Source: Candidatus Melainabacteria bacterium RIFCSPHIGHO2_02_FULL_34_12
GTDB taxonomy: Bacteria; Cyanobacteriota; Vampirovibrionia; 2-02-FULL-35-15
NCBI GenBank assembly: GCA_001784555.1
Contig: MFRM01000013.1
Span: forward strand, 1 to 64,000
Direction: 5' to 3'
DNA length: 64,000 nt
Below are positions 1 through 9,139 of this stretch, piece by piece. The position numbers were made by a program, and so were the translations under genes. The notes beneath the pieces were generated by a model. It was not told the origin of the DNA, ran no database searches, and saw only the letters and a list, made by a program, of their open reading frames with translations. Every line of letters begins with the position of its first letter. Positions within the stretch are counted from its first letter, which is position 1.

Positions 1-707
1 AAATTTGTCATGTAAATGATCCCCCGAATCTTGGTTGTTGGTGGGGTTTGAAAGAAAATTGTCTAGAAACATGCATAGAAACCCTCCCTCCAAGCTCAAC
101 TTCTGCTGTATGCACTTCAACACCAACACCTACTCCAACATCAACACCAACACCTACTCCAACATCAACACCAACTCCAGCTTTGACACCAACCCCTGTA
201 TCATCAGCATGTGCTTGTACAGGTACTTTTACATGTCCAGGTTGCAATAATGGTTTTTGTGCAACTGGTATGTGTACTTTAGTGAGTGGTTTTTTAAATG
301 ACTGCCTTTGTTGTCCAGGTGCACCAGAAGGTTGTCCACCAACAGGTTGTTCTGATACTTGTGATAATACCCTATGTACAACAGCTGATGGCTTACGTGG
401 TATGTGTACTGATCAACAGAATATTCTTTCTTTTCCTCTTTGTATATGCAAGGCAGATTTAATAACTTTAACAGCAACCGAACCATCTCCCTCTGAAACT
501 TCTACTGACACAGAATTATTAGCAAGAGAAGCAGAAGATACTTCTGATATAAAATGCGGAGATTGCAAACCACCGGACTGTAACGGTAAATGCGAAAATC
601 CAGAAAAAGAATGTGTGACTAAATTCAGTAAAAAGAAAAACAAAGATATATGCAAATGCAGAAAGAAAGATGCATCTGAAGAAGAAGATGATGAAGATGA
701 AAATTAA
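1..707 (+). CDS. Cys-rich Pro/Thr-linker protein, 5' end outside the window
   Basis: The reading frame is open from base 3 with no stop before the first possible start (TTG at 48), and the upstream codons already give Cys-containing sequence, so the gene probably begins outside the window. Visible parts are a short Cys-containing segment, a Thr/Pro linker of TPTPTS-type repeats (about bases 110-200), a Cys-rich block of about 20 cysteines, and a charged tail ending in an acidic Glu/Asp run. It is the first of three consecutive plus-strand Cys-rich genes with the same style. No catalytic motif is seen. It is probably exported like its neighbours, but the signal peptide is not visible. Function unknown. 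Confidence 0.7.
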   Translation, partial: ICHVNDPPNLGCWWGLKENCLETCIETLPPSSTSAVCTSTPTPTPTSTPTPTPTSTPTPALTPTPVSSACACTGTFTCPGCNNGFCATGMCTLVSGFLNDCLCCPGAPEGCPPTGCSDTCDNTLCTTADGLRGMCTDQQNILSFPLCICKADLITLTATEPSPSETSTDTELLAREAEDTSDIKCGDCKPPDCNGKCENPEKECVTKFSKKKNKDICKCRKKDASEEEDDEDEN

Positions 708-954
708 ATTTATTTAATCTTTACCTGAATCATTAAAAATATCTAAAAACACCCCAAAATCTATAATTAACCAAAACAAAACCATACACTGATATATCTA
801 GTTGTCAGTTTAATGAAAATTATCACAAGGCAATAGTGGTATATCATATATGCTAAGTGTTACAAAACAATGAACATAAAGAGCATAACAGCGTCTTAAT
901 TGAAGTATTTTTAGTAATTTAGGCCATGATCTGAGAATCTTGAGAATCTAATAA

Positions 955-3264
955 ATGAAAAAAGAAGAAAAAAATAAATACAATAAAAATTATTTTTTAA
1001 CATTAAGTCTACTGCTTACTATTGTTATTGCTTCATTTATTATCCTGCCTCTTGCAACATATTCAGCGCCGTCACCTACTCCGTCTTGTGCAACTATACC
1101 AGGATGTACATTTGTAGCTAATTGCATGAATGGTACTAATTGCATGGCTCCTAGCATGTGCATGGGTAGTGCCCCAACAAATATATGTTGCTGTATGGGA
1201 ACACCTACACCTACGCCTTGCAGTGCTTATCCAGCACCTGCTTGCGGAGCTATATGTGGAACAGCAGGTGAAGGTTTTGCTGGTCAGGTATGTGTAAGTG
1301 TAGGCGGAGCACCATGCATGTGCAAAACTGCATGTATGAGTGGACTTGCTGCTTGTAGTGATGGTTATTGTGCTCTAGGTACTGGAACATGTGTAAGTAT
1401 GGGCGGAACATGTGCTTGTTTTAGTCCTACACCAACGCCGTGCAGTATGTGCGGAACTTGTAATTTAGGTGATGTTCAGTGCAGCGGAACTGATCGAAAA
1501 GGTTGCGTAAGAGATCCAGCTACAAATATGTGCGCGTTTACTAATCAAATAGAAAACTGTGCTGCTGTTGCTGGTGGTACATGTATGAATGATGCTACAG
1601 GCTGTATGGCAACTTGTGCAACTCCGACTCCTCCACCAAGTCCAACCTGTGTTGCTCCTCAAATGATTTGTGGTGTATTTCCTACAAGTTACTCCTGTTG
1701 TCTTAATGCATGTTGTACTGTGCCAGGTAAAGCAAACTTATGTGCAGCATCAGCTGGATGTGCAGCTTCACCTACTCCTGCTGTAAGTAGTGCAGCTGCT
1801 GGAAGCACCGCACCTTCAACAGCTTCATTAGCTGCTTTAACTACTTCATCACCAACGAGTACTCCACCACCACCGACAGCAACGCCATCACCTTCGCCAA
1901 CAAGTACTCCACCACCTCCAACGGCTACTCCATCACCTTCGCCAACAAGTACACCGCCACCGCCGACAGCAACGCCATCATCTTCGCCAACAAGTACACC
2001 GCCACCACCGACAGCAACGCCATCACCTTCGCCTTCGCCAGATGTCAGCCCATCACCGGATGTTAGCCCATCACCAGAGGCCAGTCCATCGCCGGATGTC
2101 AGTCCATCACCAGAGGATTCACCATCACCTTCACCATCGTGTTGTTGTGAATGTGGTACATGTCCTATTGAACCTGAGGATGAAGAAGATCCTATGGCAA
2201 GACTTGTCGCAGGTAGAATTACATACTTAGATGTAAAAGATGTTTTAAATACTACATATAAAAATTATGAACTGGAAAAAAGAGAAAATAAACTTTCTGC
2301 CAGAAAAGAAACTAATGTGCTGGAAAATATTGATCCAACAAGAGGTGAAATTTATATTAAAGGTGCATTTTATGGAAAAGGCAGAAAAGCTGTACCGGAA
2401 AACAAATTAATTAATGAAATACAACTAACAGGAGACGGGAATTCGCTACGTGTAAAAGTTAATAAGAATTTATTAAACAGATCTGTTGGAGATAAAGAAA
2501 TCTGGATAAGATTTGCCTGCGGTGATAAATGCAAGTGTAAGGCTTCAGAAGATTGTTGTGATGATCCAAATGTGACTGGTGATGAATGTTTGAAATGCGT
2601 TAAGGGAGCATGCCAGGTATCAATGCCTGGTAGCCCATGGATGGCTTGTGATGGTCCAAAGTGTGACTGTGCAAATAAGAATTTTACTTGTGCTGCAGCT
2701 GGCGGTGGCTATGCTTGTGGTTGTGATTCTGACATGGATTGTGCAGGAGGGAATTGTGTAATATCCACTGGTAATACGATTGGTCAGTGCAAGACTGGTT
2801 CAACCAGAAAAGCAGGAGAAATGTCAGCTCCTTCTCATATGTTAAGTCTTCAGTCTGGTAATGTTATAGCTGAAGATAAAACAAAAGGTTCAGGTGTACA
2901 TGATATTCAGGTCCAGTCTAAAAAGAAACAAGATAAGAAAAAGAAAAAACAAGCAAAACTAACGCCATCACCTCTTCAGTGTGAGGAAGTTAAATTAAGT
3001 ATTGAGGGAAATAATCCTCCTGTTGTAAATGTATGCATGGATGGAGCCTGTGAAAATGAAAATGAAGTTTGTGGGCTAGGAACAGATATTGATCCATTAA
3101 CCGGGAGTGAAACATATAAATGCGGATGTTTTAAAGACTGTAGTAAACTAGAACCTCCAAATTGTTCTGATGGCTATTGTTATCCTAATGAATGTGGAGA
3201 AGTGTTTGATACTGAAAGTGGACTAATAAAATGTGGCTGCAAGGAACCTATAAAATCAGACTAG
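955..3264 (+). CDS. Large Cys-rich secreted protein with Pro/Ser/Thr repeat linker
   Basis: 769 residues. A charged N-terminus (MKKEEKNK) and a hydrophobic segment at about 14-37 form a signal peptide or anchor. Next come Cys-rich modules separated by PTPTP linkers, then a long Pro/Ser/Thr stretch at about 290-395 made of four 15-residue repeats and SPSPDV-type hexapeptides. A mixed region and two more Cys-rich modules follow, with a Lys-rich patch near 655-670. The module CGTAGEGFAGQVCV near residue 102 recurs almost unchanged in the next gene, so the two are recent paralogs. The composition suggests disulfide-bonded modules on stiff linkers at the cell surface. No enzyme motif recognised; function unknown. 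Confidence 0.85.
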   Translation: MKKEEKNKYNKNYFLTLSLLLTIVIASFIILPLATYSAPSPTPSCATIPGCTFVANCMNGTNCMAPSMCMGSAPTNICCCMGTPTPTPCSAYPAPACGAICGTAGEGFAGQVCVSVGGAPCMCKTACMSGLAACSDGYCALGTGTCVSMGGTCACFSPTPTPCSMCGTCNLGDVQCSGTDRKGCVRDPATNMCAFTNQIENCAAVAGGTCMNDATGCMATCATPTPPPSPTCVAPQMICGVFPTSYSCCLNACCTVPGKANLCAASAGCAASPTPAVSSAAAGSTAPSTASLAALTTSSPTSTPPPPTATPSPSPTSTPPPPTATPSPSPTSTPPPPTATPSSSPTSTPPPPTATPSPSPSPDVSPSPDVSPSPEASPSPDVSPSPEDSPSPSPSCCCECGTCPIEPEDEEDPMARLVAGRITYLDVKDVLNTTYKNYELEKRENKLSARKETNVLENIDPTRGEIYIKGAFYGKGRKAVPENKLINEIQLTGDGNSLRVKVNKNLLNRSVGDKEIWIRFACGDKCKCKASEDCCDDPNVTGDECLKCVKGACQVSMPGSPWMACDGPKCDCANKNFTCAAAGGGYACGCDSDMDCAGGNCVISTGNTIGQCKTGSTRKAGEMSAPSHMLSLQSGNVIAEDKTKGSGVHDIQVQSKKKQDKKKKKQAKLTPSPLQCEEVKLSIEGNNPPVVNVCMDGACENENEVCGLGTDIDPLTGSETYKCGCFKDCSKLEPPNCSDGYCYPNECGEVFDTESGLIKCGCKEPIKSD
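1858..2037 (+). repeat. Four 45-bp coding tandem repeats
   Basis: Four consecutive 45-bp units each encode STPPPPTATPSPSPT or a close variant. They differ mostly at third codon positions, and unit length is a multiple of three. An 18-bp SPSPDV-type hexapeptide repeat follows up to about base 2120. This is a coding linker repeat, not a CRISPR array. Confidence 0.9.
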
Positions 3265-3275
3265 AGGATTAATTT

Positions 3276-4349
3276 ATGAAAAGTAAAAAAGAAATTAAAA
3301 ATAAATTGTTTGGGATGAAGTCTTTTTTTTGTTGTATTCTAATAATTCTTATTATTCCGCTTCTAAGTTTTAATCATTCATTGCCACCATTGGCAAATAT
3401 AGCTGAAGCACAAGCAACAGCATCACCATCACCTTTTCCTGGGTGTATGGCTATTGTACGCACTGCTAACTGTAGTGATCATACATCTAATTGTTATTCA
3501 GCTCTAGTTGCCGATCAATGTCCTGCACCCAATACAAACTGCGAAAATCACTCCCAGGGAGGAACCACACATTATTGTTGTTGTCCTTCATCACCTACAC
3601 CTACGCCTTGCAGTGGTTATACTGCACCTGCTTGTGGAGGAGGTATGTGTGGTACAGCAGGTGAAGGTTTTGCAGGTCAGGTATGTGTTGACGACGGAGG
3701 TTGCATGTGCAGAACTCCATGTATGAGTGGACTTACTGCTTGTAGTGATGGTTATTGTGCTCCTGGTACGGGAATGTGTGAAAGTATAAGCGGATCATGT
3801 CAGTGTGGAACTCCAACTCCATCACCGCCTCCTACTCCATGTACGAAGTGTGGTGACACACCTGTTGGATACAGTTATTGTGCGGATGATGGAACAACGA
3901 TAGTAAACTGTAGCAATGATAATGGGGATGCTATTTGTGAAGCTGTTCCAGGTCTTGATTGTGCGACGGTTGGAAAAGTTTGCGGATATGTAGAGGGTGC
4001 TCTAGCACCAGATGCTGTTTGTTTACCTGCTCCAAGCCCTACTCCGACTCCTTGCGGTACTCTTGCAGCACCTGCATGTGGAGGCGGATATTGTCCTGGT
4101 TTCAATATATGTACTGCAATGTCGGGTTCTTGCTCTTGTGATGAGTGTTCCTTTTGTGAAGCTAGCGATCTCACCCTTCATTTTGTAGGAGCGTCATATT
4201 GTGATGGAAATGCAGTATCGACATGTATGAACGATGACCATAACGGAACATGTGAAGTTAGTACAACAAACTGTGATCCAGGAGAAACTTGTGTGAATGG
4301 AAGGTGTGAACCAACTGAAGCTGCGACTTCAACACCTATGCCCGAATAA
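3276..4349 (+). CDS. Cys-rich secreted protein, paralog of preceding gene
   Basis: 357 residues, starting 12 bases after the previous stop, with AGAGGA ahead of the ATG; probably one operon. A hydrophobic segment at about 16-33 is the likely signal peptide. At least four Cys-rich modules are separated by PTPTP or SPPPTP linkers. The module around CGTAGEGFAGQVCV, then CSDGYCAPGTGMC, is nearly identical to one in the upstream gene. The C-terminus ends in a short Thr/Pro tail with no obvious sorting motif. Function unknown; a surface or matrix protein is the simplest reading. Confidence 0.85.
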   Translation: MKSKKEIKNKLFGMKSFFCCILIILIIPLLSFNHSLPPLANIAEAQATASPSPFPGCMAIVRTANCSDHTSNCYSALVADQCPAPNTNCENHSQGGTTHYCCCPSSPTPTPCSGYTAPACGGGMCGTAGEGFAGQVCVDDGGCMCRTPCMSGLTACSDGYCAPGTGMCESISGSCQCGTPTPSPPPTPCTKCGDTPVGYSYCADDGTTIVNCSNDNGDAICEAVPGLDCATVGKVCGYVEGALAPDAVCLPAPSPTPTPCGTLAAPACGGGYCPGFNICTAMSGSCSCDECSFCEASDLTLHFVGASYCDGNAVSTCMNDDHNGTCEVSTTNCDPGETCVNGRCEPTEAATSTPMPE

Positions 4350-4465
4350 AAACAGTTAAATAAGAAAAATTAATTTTTGCAGTACAAATTCATGTGCTTT
4401 TAGCATTTGATATTATTTACCTATAAGGTTTTAAATATACATTTGGAGAAAAGCGGAGAAAAAAT

Positions 4466-5011
4466 ATGTCAAAATCAAATGGAGCAAATGGAAAAACAAA
4501 TAATACAGAAAGTACTGAGGCCAAAGCTGAAAAAACAGAAAAAAATGAAACAGGAGCACTCTTAAAAATAGGAGAGACTTTACAGACAGCAATTGTAGGT
4601 GTACTTGATGGTTCAAGTACCATATTTAGATCAGTCCTTGGAACTTTTAAGGATTCAACAGTTTTTGCTATCAGAGCAGGAAAAGAAGTTTCAGATGAAT
4701 TAGGCAGAAGCGTAAAATCCAGTGCATTAGGTACCCTTGAAGGTACACATGAAATTGGTCTTAAGGCAGCAGGTACTTTTGGAAAAACAATAATTGGATT
4801 AAGTCAATGTGCTTATGATACTAGTGCAAAGGTAGGTAATATTGCAAAATCAGCTGCACTTAGTACCATCCGGGGAACAGCAGATATTGCTGATGAATTA
4901 GTTGGAAAAATCAAATCAGGGGTAGGAAGCGTTATTCCAATAGACAAATTCAGGATGGCAAAGAAAAATCCACAAACAATTCCTCCGATAGAATCCGCAG
5001 AGAATAATTGA
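4466..5011 (+). CDS. Small protein with repeated amphipathic helical segments
   Basis: 181 residues with a good ribosome-binding site (GGAGA, 6-7 bases before the ATG). The first 30 residues are polar (Lys/Glu/Thr/Asn). The rest consists of Gly/Ala/Ser-rich segments resembling one another (for example SSALGTLEGTHEIG and SAALSTIRGTADIA), each followed by a Gly/Lys-containing stretch. No signal peptide or clear membrane span. The pattern suggests repeated amphipathic helices, as in membrane- or granule-associated proteins, but no family is recognised. It follows the Cys-rich genes by 116 bases on the same strand. Confidence 0.7.
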   Translation: MSKSNGANGKTNNTESTEAKAEKTEKNETGALLKIGETLQTAIVGVLDGSSTIFRSVLGTFKDSTVFAIRAGKEVSDELGRSVKSSALGTLEGTHEIGLKAAGTFGKTIIGLSQCAYDTSAKVGNIAKSAALSTIRGTADIADELVGKIKSGVGSVIPIDKFRMAKKNPQTIPPIESAENN

Positions 5012-5015
5012 AATG

Positions 5016-6356
5016 TCATTTTGTTCTGCATGCAGCTAACATTCCAGCAGCCTCACCCATAGCCCAGCAATTAGCCTGAATTCGAGCAGAACCTTGTGCT
5101 TCAAAAGTAGCTGAGAGACAGCGTCCTGCCACAATTAAATTTTTAATTTCATCTTCTTTTGGAAGAAGCGAACGAAGAGGGATTTGATAATAATCTCCAT
5201 GAGGGGGTTTTCCTGTCATCGCCCCATTGCCGTCTCGCCGTCTCGCCGTCTCGTGTATATCTATAGGCCAATTTGAATTTGCAACTGCATCATCAAATTT
5301 TTTCCCGCTTAATACATCTTCTGCATTTAAAATATACTGCCCAATTAAACGCCTGGATTCTCTTACTCCTATTAACGGAGCAATCTGGCTAACATAAGAT
5401 TTTTTAAATCCCGGAAGATATTTTTTACAGAAATTACTTATTCTTTTTATCATTTGTCTTCCATGTACAAGCAGCCACGATGTATCATCGTTATTTAAAG
5501 GATCCAGAGCTTTATTTTCAGGGGTTATTCTAGGGCAGTTAAATGCTACAAATCCAGGTGATCCTGGTACTGAAAAGATCTGGAAATATGCAGCATCTTC
5601 TTTTGTCAGATCTCCTTTTTTTAAAGCCTCATCAAAAAATGGTTTTAATGTCCAGCTTTTTTCATAGGTATAAGCTGATGACAGTAAAATATCTCCGTTT
5701 TCCAGAAAATATACCGGTGAGTCACCTGATTTGTCGTTTTTTTGAAGCCATGAAGCAAATTCATTTAAATCTACTCCGCTCATCATAAAACGAAGTGACA
5801 TTGCTTGTTTTTCTTTTGCTTCGTAACTTACTCCTGATAAGTGTATTAAGTCACCGTCGCCAGTCGTATCAATGAACTCTTTTGCACTTATTGAAAATAT
5901 GCCACCCTTATTAAACATAAAAACTTTTTGAACTTTTTTATTTTCAACTTCACAGGAAATAATTTGATTATCAAACATTATTTTTACGCCGGCGTCTGAA
6001 CATATTTCATCCAGAACCCATTTATAAATCTCAGGATTAAACCAGCCGGGGTTCCCATCATTGAAAGTAGCTCCACCACCAGCTTTTACAAGCCTGTCAC
6101 ACACTTCTAGAAATACCCCTTTTGTTAAAGTGTTTTTTGCGTCCAGTGCATTTTTCATCATCGGTGTGACAAGAGCACCAGTTGCCATTCCGCCGAGAAA
6201 TGTAGCTTTTTCGATTAATACAGTTTTTGCACCTGAACGTGCTGCAGAAACTGCAGCTGCTACACCTGCTGAGCCGCCACCAGCTACGAGGACATCATAA
6301 GGGGGTAATTCTTTATAATTCAGCTCTAGTTTTGACATATTTTTGGGCAGACACAT
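5016..6356 (-). CDS. FAD-dependent oxidoreductase (FAD_oxidored family)
   Basis: 446 residues. The N-terminal Rossmann motif VLVAGGGSAGVAAA (about residues 25-38) binds the FAD ADP moiety, followed by the acidic-end strand TVLIEKA. GDGD at about 166 and a C-terminal GRCLSATFEAQGSAR block fit the PF12831-type family, whose substrates are often unknown. Start: ATG at 6356 has AAGGGC upstream, but both lie inside a palindromic repeat; ATG at 6338 (MSKLELNY) is the alternative without a clear binding site. An octamer tandem repeat at 5229-5252 inserts ETARRRDG-type sequence. It lies 16 bases after tatD and is probably co-transcribed. Confidence 0.85.
   Translation of the reverse strand: MCLPKNMSKLELNYKELPPYDVLVAGGGSAGVAAAVSAARSGAKTVLIEKATFLGGMATGALVTPMMKNALDAKNTLTKGVFLEVCDRLVKAGGGATFNDGNPGWFNPEIYKWVLDEICSDAGVKIMFDNQIISCEVENKKVQKVFMFNKGGIFSISAKEFIDTTGDGDLIHLSGVSYEAKEKQAMSLRFMMSGVDLNEFASWLQKNDKSGDSPVYFLENGDILLSSAYTYEKSWTLKPFFDEALKKGDLTKEDAAYFQIFSVPGSPGFVAFNCPRITPENKALDPLNNDDTSWLLVHGRQMIKRISNFCKKYLPGFKKSYVSQIAPLIGVRESRRLIGQYILNAEDVLSGKKFDDAVANSNWPIDIHETARRRDGNGAMTGKPPHGDYYQIPLRSLLPKEDEIKNLIVAGRCLSATFEAQGSARIQANCWAMGEAAGMLAACRTK
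5229..5252. repeat. Octanucleotide tandem repeat (three copies) inside a gene
   Basis: GCCGTCTC occurs three times in a row (GAGACGGC on the coding strand). Twenty-four bases equal eight codons, so the frame is kept. The segment is much more GC-rich than its surroundings. The coding-strand octamer GGCGAGAC resembles the GGCGAnnC units in the phosphohexomutase gene at 23919-23965. Confidence 0.85.
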
Positions 6357-6370
6357 AGGTCTGCCCTTAC
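6345..6370. repeat. GTAGGGGC-type palindromic repeat, copy 1
   Basis: GGGCAGAC and GTCTGCCC form a perfect 8-bp stem around a 6-base loop, followed by TTAC, matching the family's GTA(A/G)GGGC...GCCCTTAC ends. It fills the gap between tatD and the FAD oxidoreductase and contains the possible start codon and Shine-Dalgarno-like AAGGGC of the latter. Confidence 0.75.
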
Positions 6371-6372
6371 AC

Positions 6373-7140
6373 CTATTTTATCCCAAACAATCTCTTAGCA
6401 TTTGCAGATGTAATTTCTCCTATCTCATCTACACTAACATTGTGTATCCTGGCTAATTCTTCTGCAACTAATCTTACAAACATTGGTTCATTTCTTTTAC
6501 CTCGGTGAGGAATTGGCGCAAGAAATGGACAGTCAGTTTCAATAAGAGTATTTTTTAAAGAAATCTCTTTTGCTACAGTTTTAAGATCAAGAGCATTTTT
6601 AAATGTAAGTATTCCTGACCAGGAAATATAAAAACCTAGATTTATTGCCTCTTTTGCAACTTCCAGATTGCCTGTATAGCAGTGGAGAACTCCACCACAG
6701 TCAGGCCTTTCTTTTTTTAAAATTTCAATTGTTTCTTTAAATGCATCTCTGGTATGAATGATGAGCGGAAGAGAAATTTCTTTTGCAATTTGAATTTGTT
6801 CTTTAAATACTGAAAGCTGTATTTCTTTTGGGCTGTAATTATAATAAAAATCTAAACCCGCTTCACCAATTGCTATTACTTTTTCTTCTTTTGTATATTT
6901 AATAAGTGTGTCTTTTGTCACACTATCCCATGATTTTGCTTCGTGAGGGTGAATTCCGACGCTTGAATAGAGATTTTGATACTTTTTAGTTAAGACTAGG
7001 TTTTTTTCTATCTCTTCCAGATTGTCGCAGGACTGGACAATATGGGTAATGTCATTGGAAAATGCTTGTTGTATAACTTTATCAACATCTTCTTTAAAAT
7101 TATCAAGAACAAGATGTGCATGTGAGTCTATAAATGGCAT
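6373..7140 (-). CDS. tatD: TatD-family metal-dependent hydrolase/DNase
   Basis: 255 residues, the normal length. Metal-binding motifs are in order: DSHAHL at 5-10, GEAGLDF near 93, IIHTRDAF near 130, LHCYTG near 153 and ETDCPFL near 203. TatD enzymes are amidohydrolase-fold Mg-dependent 3'-5' exonucleases or deoxyribonucleases in the cytoplasm. The start MPFIDSHAHL is fixed by conservation, since the HxH motif lies directly behind it. The start codon overlaps, head to head, the start codon of the divergent sensor kinase. The FAD oxidoreductase gene follows 16 bases downstream. Confidence 0.93.
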   Translation of the reverse strand: MPFIDSHAHLVLDNFKEDVDKVIQQAFSNDITHIVQSCDNLEEIEKNLVLTKKYQNLYSSVGIHPHEAKSWDSVTKDTLIKYTKEEKVIAIGEAGLDFYYNYSPKEIQLSVFKEQIQIAKEISLPLIIHTRDAFKETIEILKKERPDCGGVLHCYTGNLEVAKEAINLGFYISWSGILTFKNALDLKTVAKEISLKNTLIETDCPFLAPIPHRGKRNEPMFVRLVAEELARIHNVSVDEIGEITSANAKRLFGIK

Positions 7141-9139
7141 GGTAGAAAATCCCGATATAACTAGAGGTGTTAAAGATTACGTATCCAGAAAAAGACTGCT
7201 GGGTCTTTTTCTAGGCCTTATGCTGGCTATTATTGTACTAAATGTAGACAAAAAATTATGGCAGCCGGTTGAGCTTGAAACCATAAACAGTCGTAATACA
7301 TCATTTTCTGCCTATCAAAATCAGATCAACACTGACAATGTAGTTTTAATTTTATTTGATGACAGAACACAGTTTTTACTCAGACAAAACGGACTGCCTA
7401 TAAAAGATTTTGAGAAAAAAGGAAGAGATTTACTTGCCTCTGCCATTCATAAACTTGAAGGTTCTGGAGCAAAAGCAATTGGAATTAATTTTAATTTAAA
7501 CAGCCCATCAGATCCTAAATCTGATTTAAACCTGGCAACTACGATTTCAAGGTATAAAAACATTGTAATTGCAGATTCAATTCATTCATTCCCATTTTAT
7601 GTTAAAAATAATATCCTGAAAAGTGCTGCTGCAATTGGTTATGGAGAATTATTTTCTGACTACGATAAAATCGTCCACAAAATTAAGCTTACTGATAAAG
7701 GATACAAAGACGTACCTTCTTTTTCTTATGCTCTTTATAGAGTTTTGTCAGGGGGTAAAGATGTAAATAAAAAAATAAAACAAAAAAATGAATTTTATCT
7801 GCGCTATCCTCAAAAACCTTTTACTGTTTATTCATTTATTGATTTAATTGACGGTCAGATTACCCAGAAAAAACTAAAAAATAAGATTGTAATTCTTGGC
7901 AGCGGCTTAAGGAGTAAATTAATCAGTGATCAGCTTTTAAATCCTTGTGAAAAATATGCGCTTATTTCTGACAGTAAAGTACAAGCAATTGCATTTTTAA
8001 ATTTATATCAGGAAGCATATCTTTTTAAATATGATTTGAATGATTACAAATGGTTTTTTGTGATTTTTAGCATTTTAATTGGCATTCTTTTCAGCAGTAT
8101 GCAAACAGTAAAAAGAATTTCTATTGCTTCATTTTTGTTTGTTATGCTCCTTGCAGGGGGACAAATTGCATATAACAGCTATCATATTGTACTTGAAATA
8201 GTTCCTCTTGTTTTTCTTCTTCTTGGAAACCTTCTAATGGGTTCGCTTGTGTTTTTACAACTAAATTTGCAGGAACAGAACTTAAACCTGGAAGAAGCCC
8301 TGACAATGCTTAGTAAACGTAGTGAAGAACTGGAAAACTCCAGACAGCTGCTTCAAAACAAAAATATCCAGTTAAGCGGTACATTGGCTGAATTGCATGA
8401 AAGAGTTGAAGAACTAAGAAAAGTAAGAAAGCAGCTCTCAAACCGAAGAGAAGAAGAAAGAAAACGAATTGCAAGAGAACTGCATGACGATACACTTGCT
8501 AGGATTACTGACTTGAAAAGATATATAGAATCAGTTATAAATTCTGATGCTGTAGCTCTTCAGGTTAAAAAAGATCTTGGAATTACAATTCATACACTGG
8601 ATAATGTTACCTATGAAATAAGAAGAATAATTAATGCATTAAGACCTTCAATGCTTGATAATGCTCTTGGACTTATCCCAGCAATTGAAAATTTACTGGA
8701 TGAATTAGCAAAACGTTCTTCATTTACGATTAAAACCAAATTTAAAACAAATCTCTCCAGATTAAAATTATCTGACCCAGACGAAATCAACCTTTATAGA
8801 ATTATTCAGGAAGCATTGAATAATGTTTTTAAGCATTCTCAAGCAAGAAATGTTGAGGTAATACTTAAAGAACAGCCAGGACAAGTTTTAGTTATTATAA
8901 AAGATGACGGAATTGGAGTAGAGGCTAATACGCCTCAGGATGGAAAAGAAATCAGCTATGGTCTTATTGATATGAAAGAAAGAGCAGATTTAATTGGAGC
9001 TGAAGTACAGTATATTAAAACATCTGGAGGCTGTGGTACTACCATTGAAATTACTATTCCACTGACAAAAATTAAAAAAGCTGAAAAAACATCTGATGCT
9101 GAAGAAATGTTTTCAAATACACCCAGCAGTGTTATCTAA
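7139..9139 (+). CDS. CHASE2-domain sensor histidine kinase (HisKA_3 type)
   Basis: 666 residues from ATG 7139. The frame is open further upstream, but that part lies antisense to tatD. Order: membrane helix (about 16-34), extracytoplasmic CHASE2-like sensor (about 40-285), two or three membrane helices (about 300-385), coiled coil (about 390-435), HisKA_3 dimerisation domain with phospho-acceptor His near 449 in RELHDDT, and HATPase with INLYRIIQEALNN, DDGIGV and YGLIDMKERA. This architecture belongs to NarX/DesK-type kinases, which pair with LuxR-type regulators. No response regulator is next to it, so it is an orphan here. The last 8 bases overlap the convergent gene. Confidence 0.9.
   Translation: MVENPDITRGVKDYVSRKRLLGLFLGLMLAIIVLNVDKKLWQPVELETINSRNTSFSAYQNQINTDNVVLILFDDRTQFLLRQNGLPIKDFEKKGRDLLASAIHKLEGSGAKAIGINFNLNSPSDPKSDLNLATTISRYKNIVIADSIHSFPFYVKNNILKSAAAIGYGELFSDYDKIVHKIKLTDKGYKDVPSFSYALYRVLSGGKDVNKKIKQKNEFYLRYPQKPFTVYSFIDLIDGQITQKKLKNKIVILGSGLRSKLISDQLLNPCEKYALISDSKVQAIAFLNLYQEAYLFKYDLNDYKWFFVIFSILIGILFSSMQTVKRISIASFLFVMLLAGGQIAYNSYHIVLEIVPLVFLLLGNLLMGSLVFLQLNLQEQNLNLEEALTMLSKRSEELENSRQLLQNKNIQLSGTLAELHERVEELRKVRKQLSNRREEERKRIARELHDDTLARITDLKRYIESVINSDAVALQVKKDLGITIHTLDNVTYEIRRIINALRPSMLDNALGLIPAIENLLDELAKRSSFTIKTKFKTNLSRLKLSDPDEINLYRIIQEALNNVFKHSQARNVEVILKEQPGQVLVIIKDDGIGVEANTPQDGKEISYGLIDMKERADLIGAEVQYIKTSGGCGTTIEITIPLTKIKKAEKTSDAEEMFSNTPSSVI

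Noticed and set aside
1858-2120. Regular tandem repeats resembling a CRISPR array
   Set aside because: Units are 45 bp and 18 bp without unique spacers, stay in frame and encode Pro/Ser/Thr linkers.
3875-4174. Minus-strand open frame opposite the Cys-rich gene
   Set aside because: Composition mirrors the coding strand and no start or family signal is seen; a shadow of the real gene.
7022-7138. Upstream extension of the sensor kinase frame
   Set aside because: It is antisense to the conserved tatD N-terminus and has no plausible signal; ATG 7139 gives a normal kinase start.
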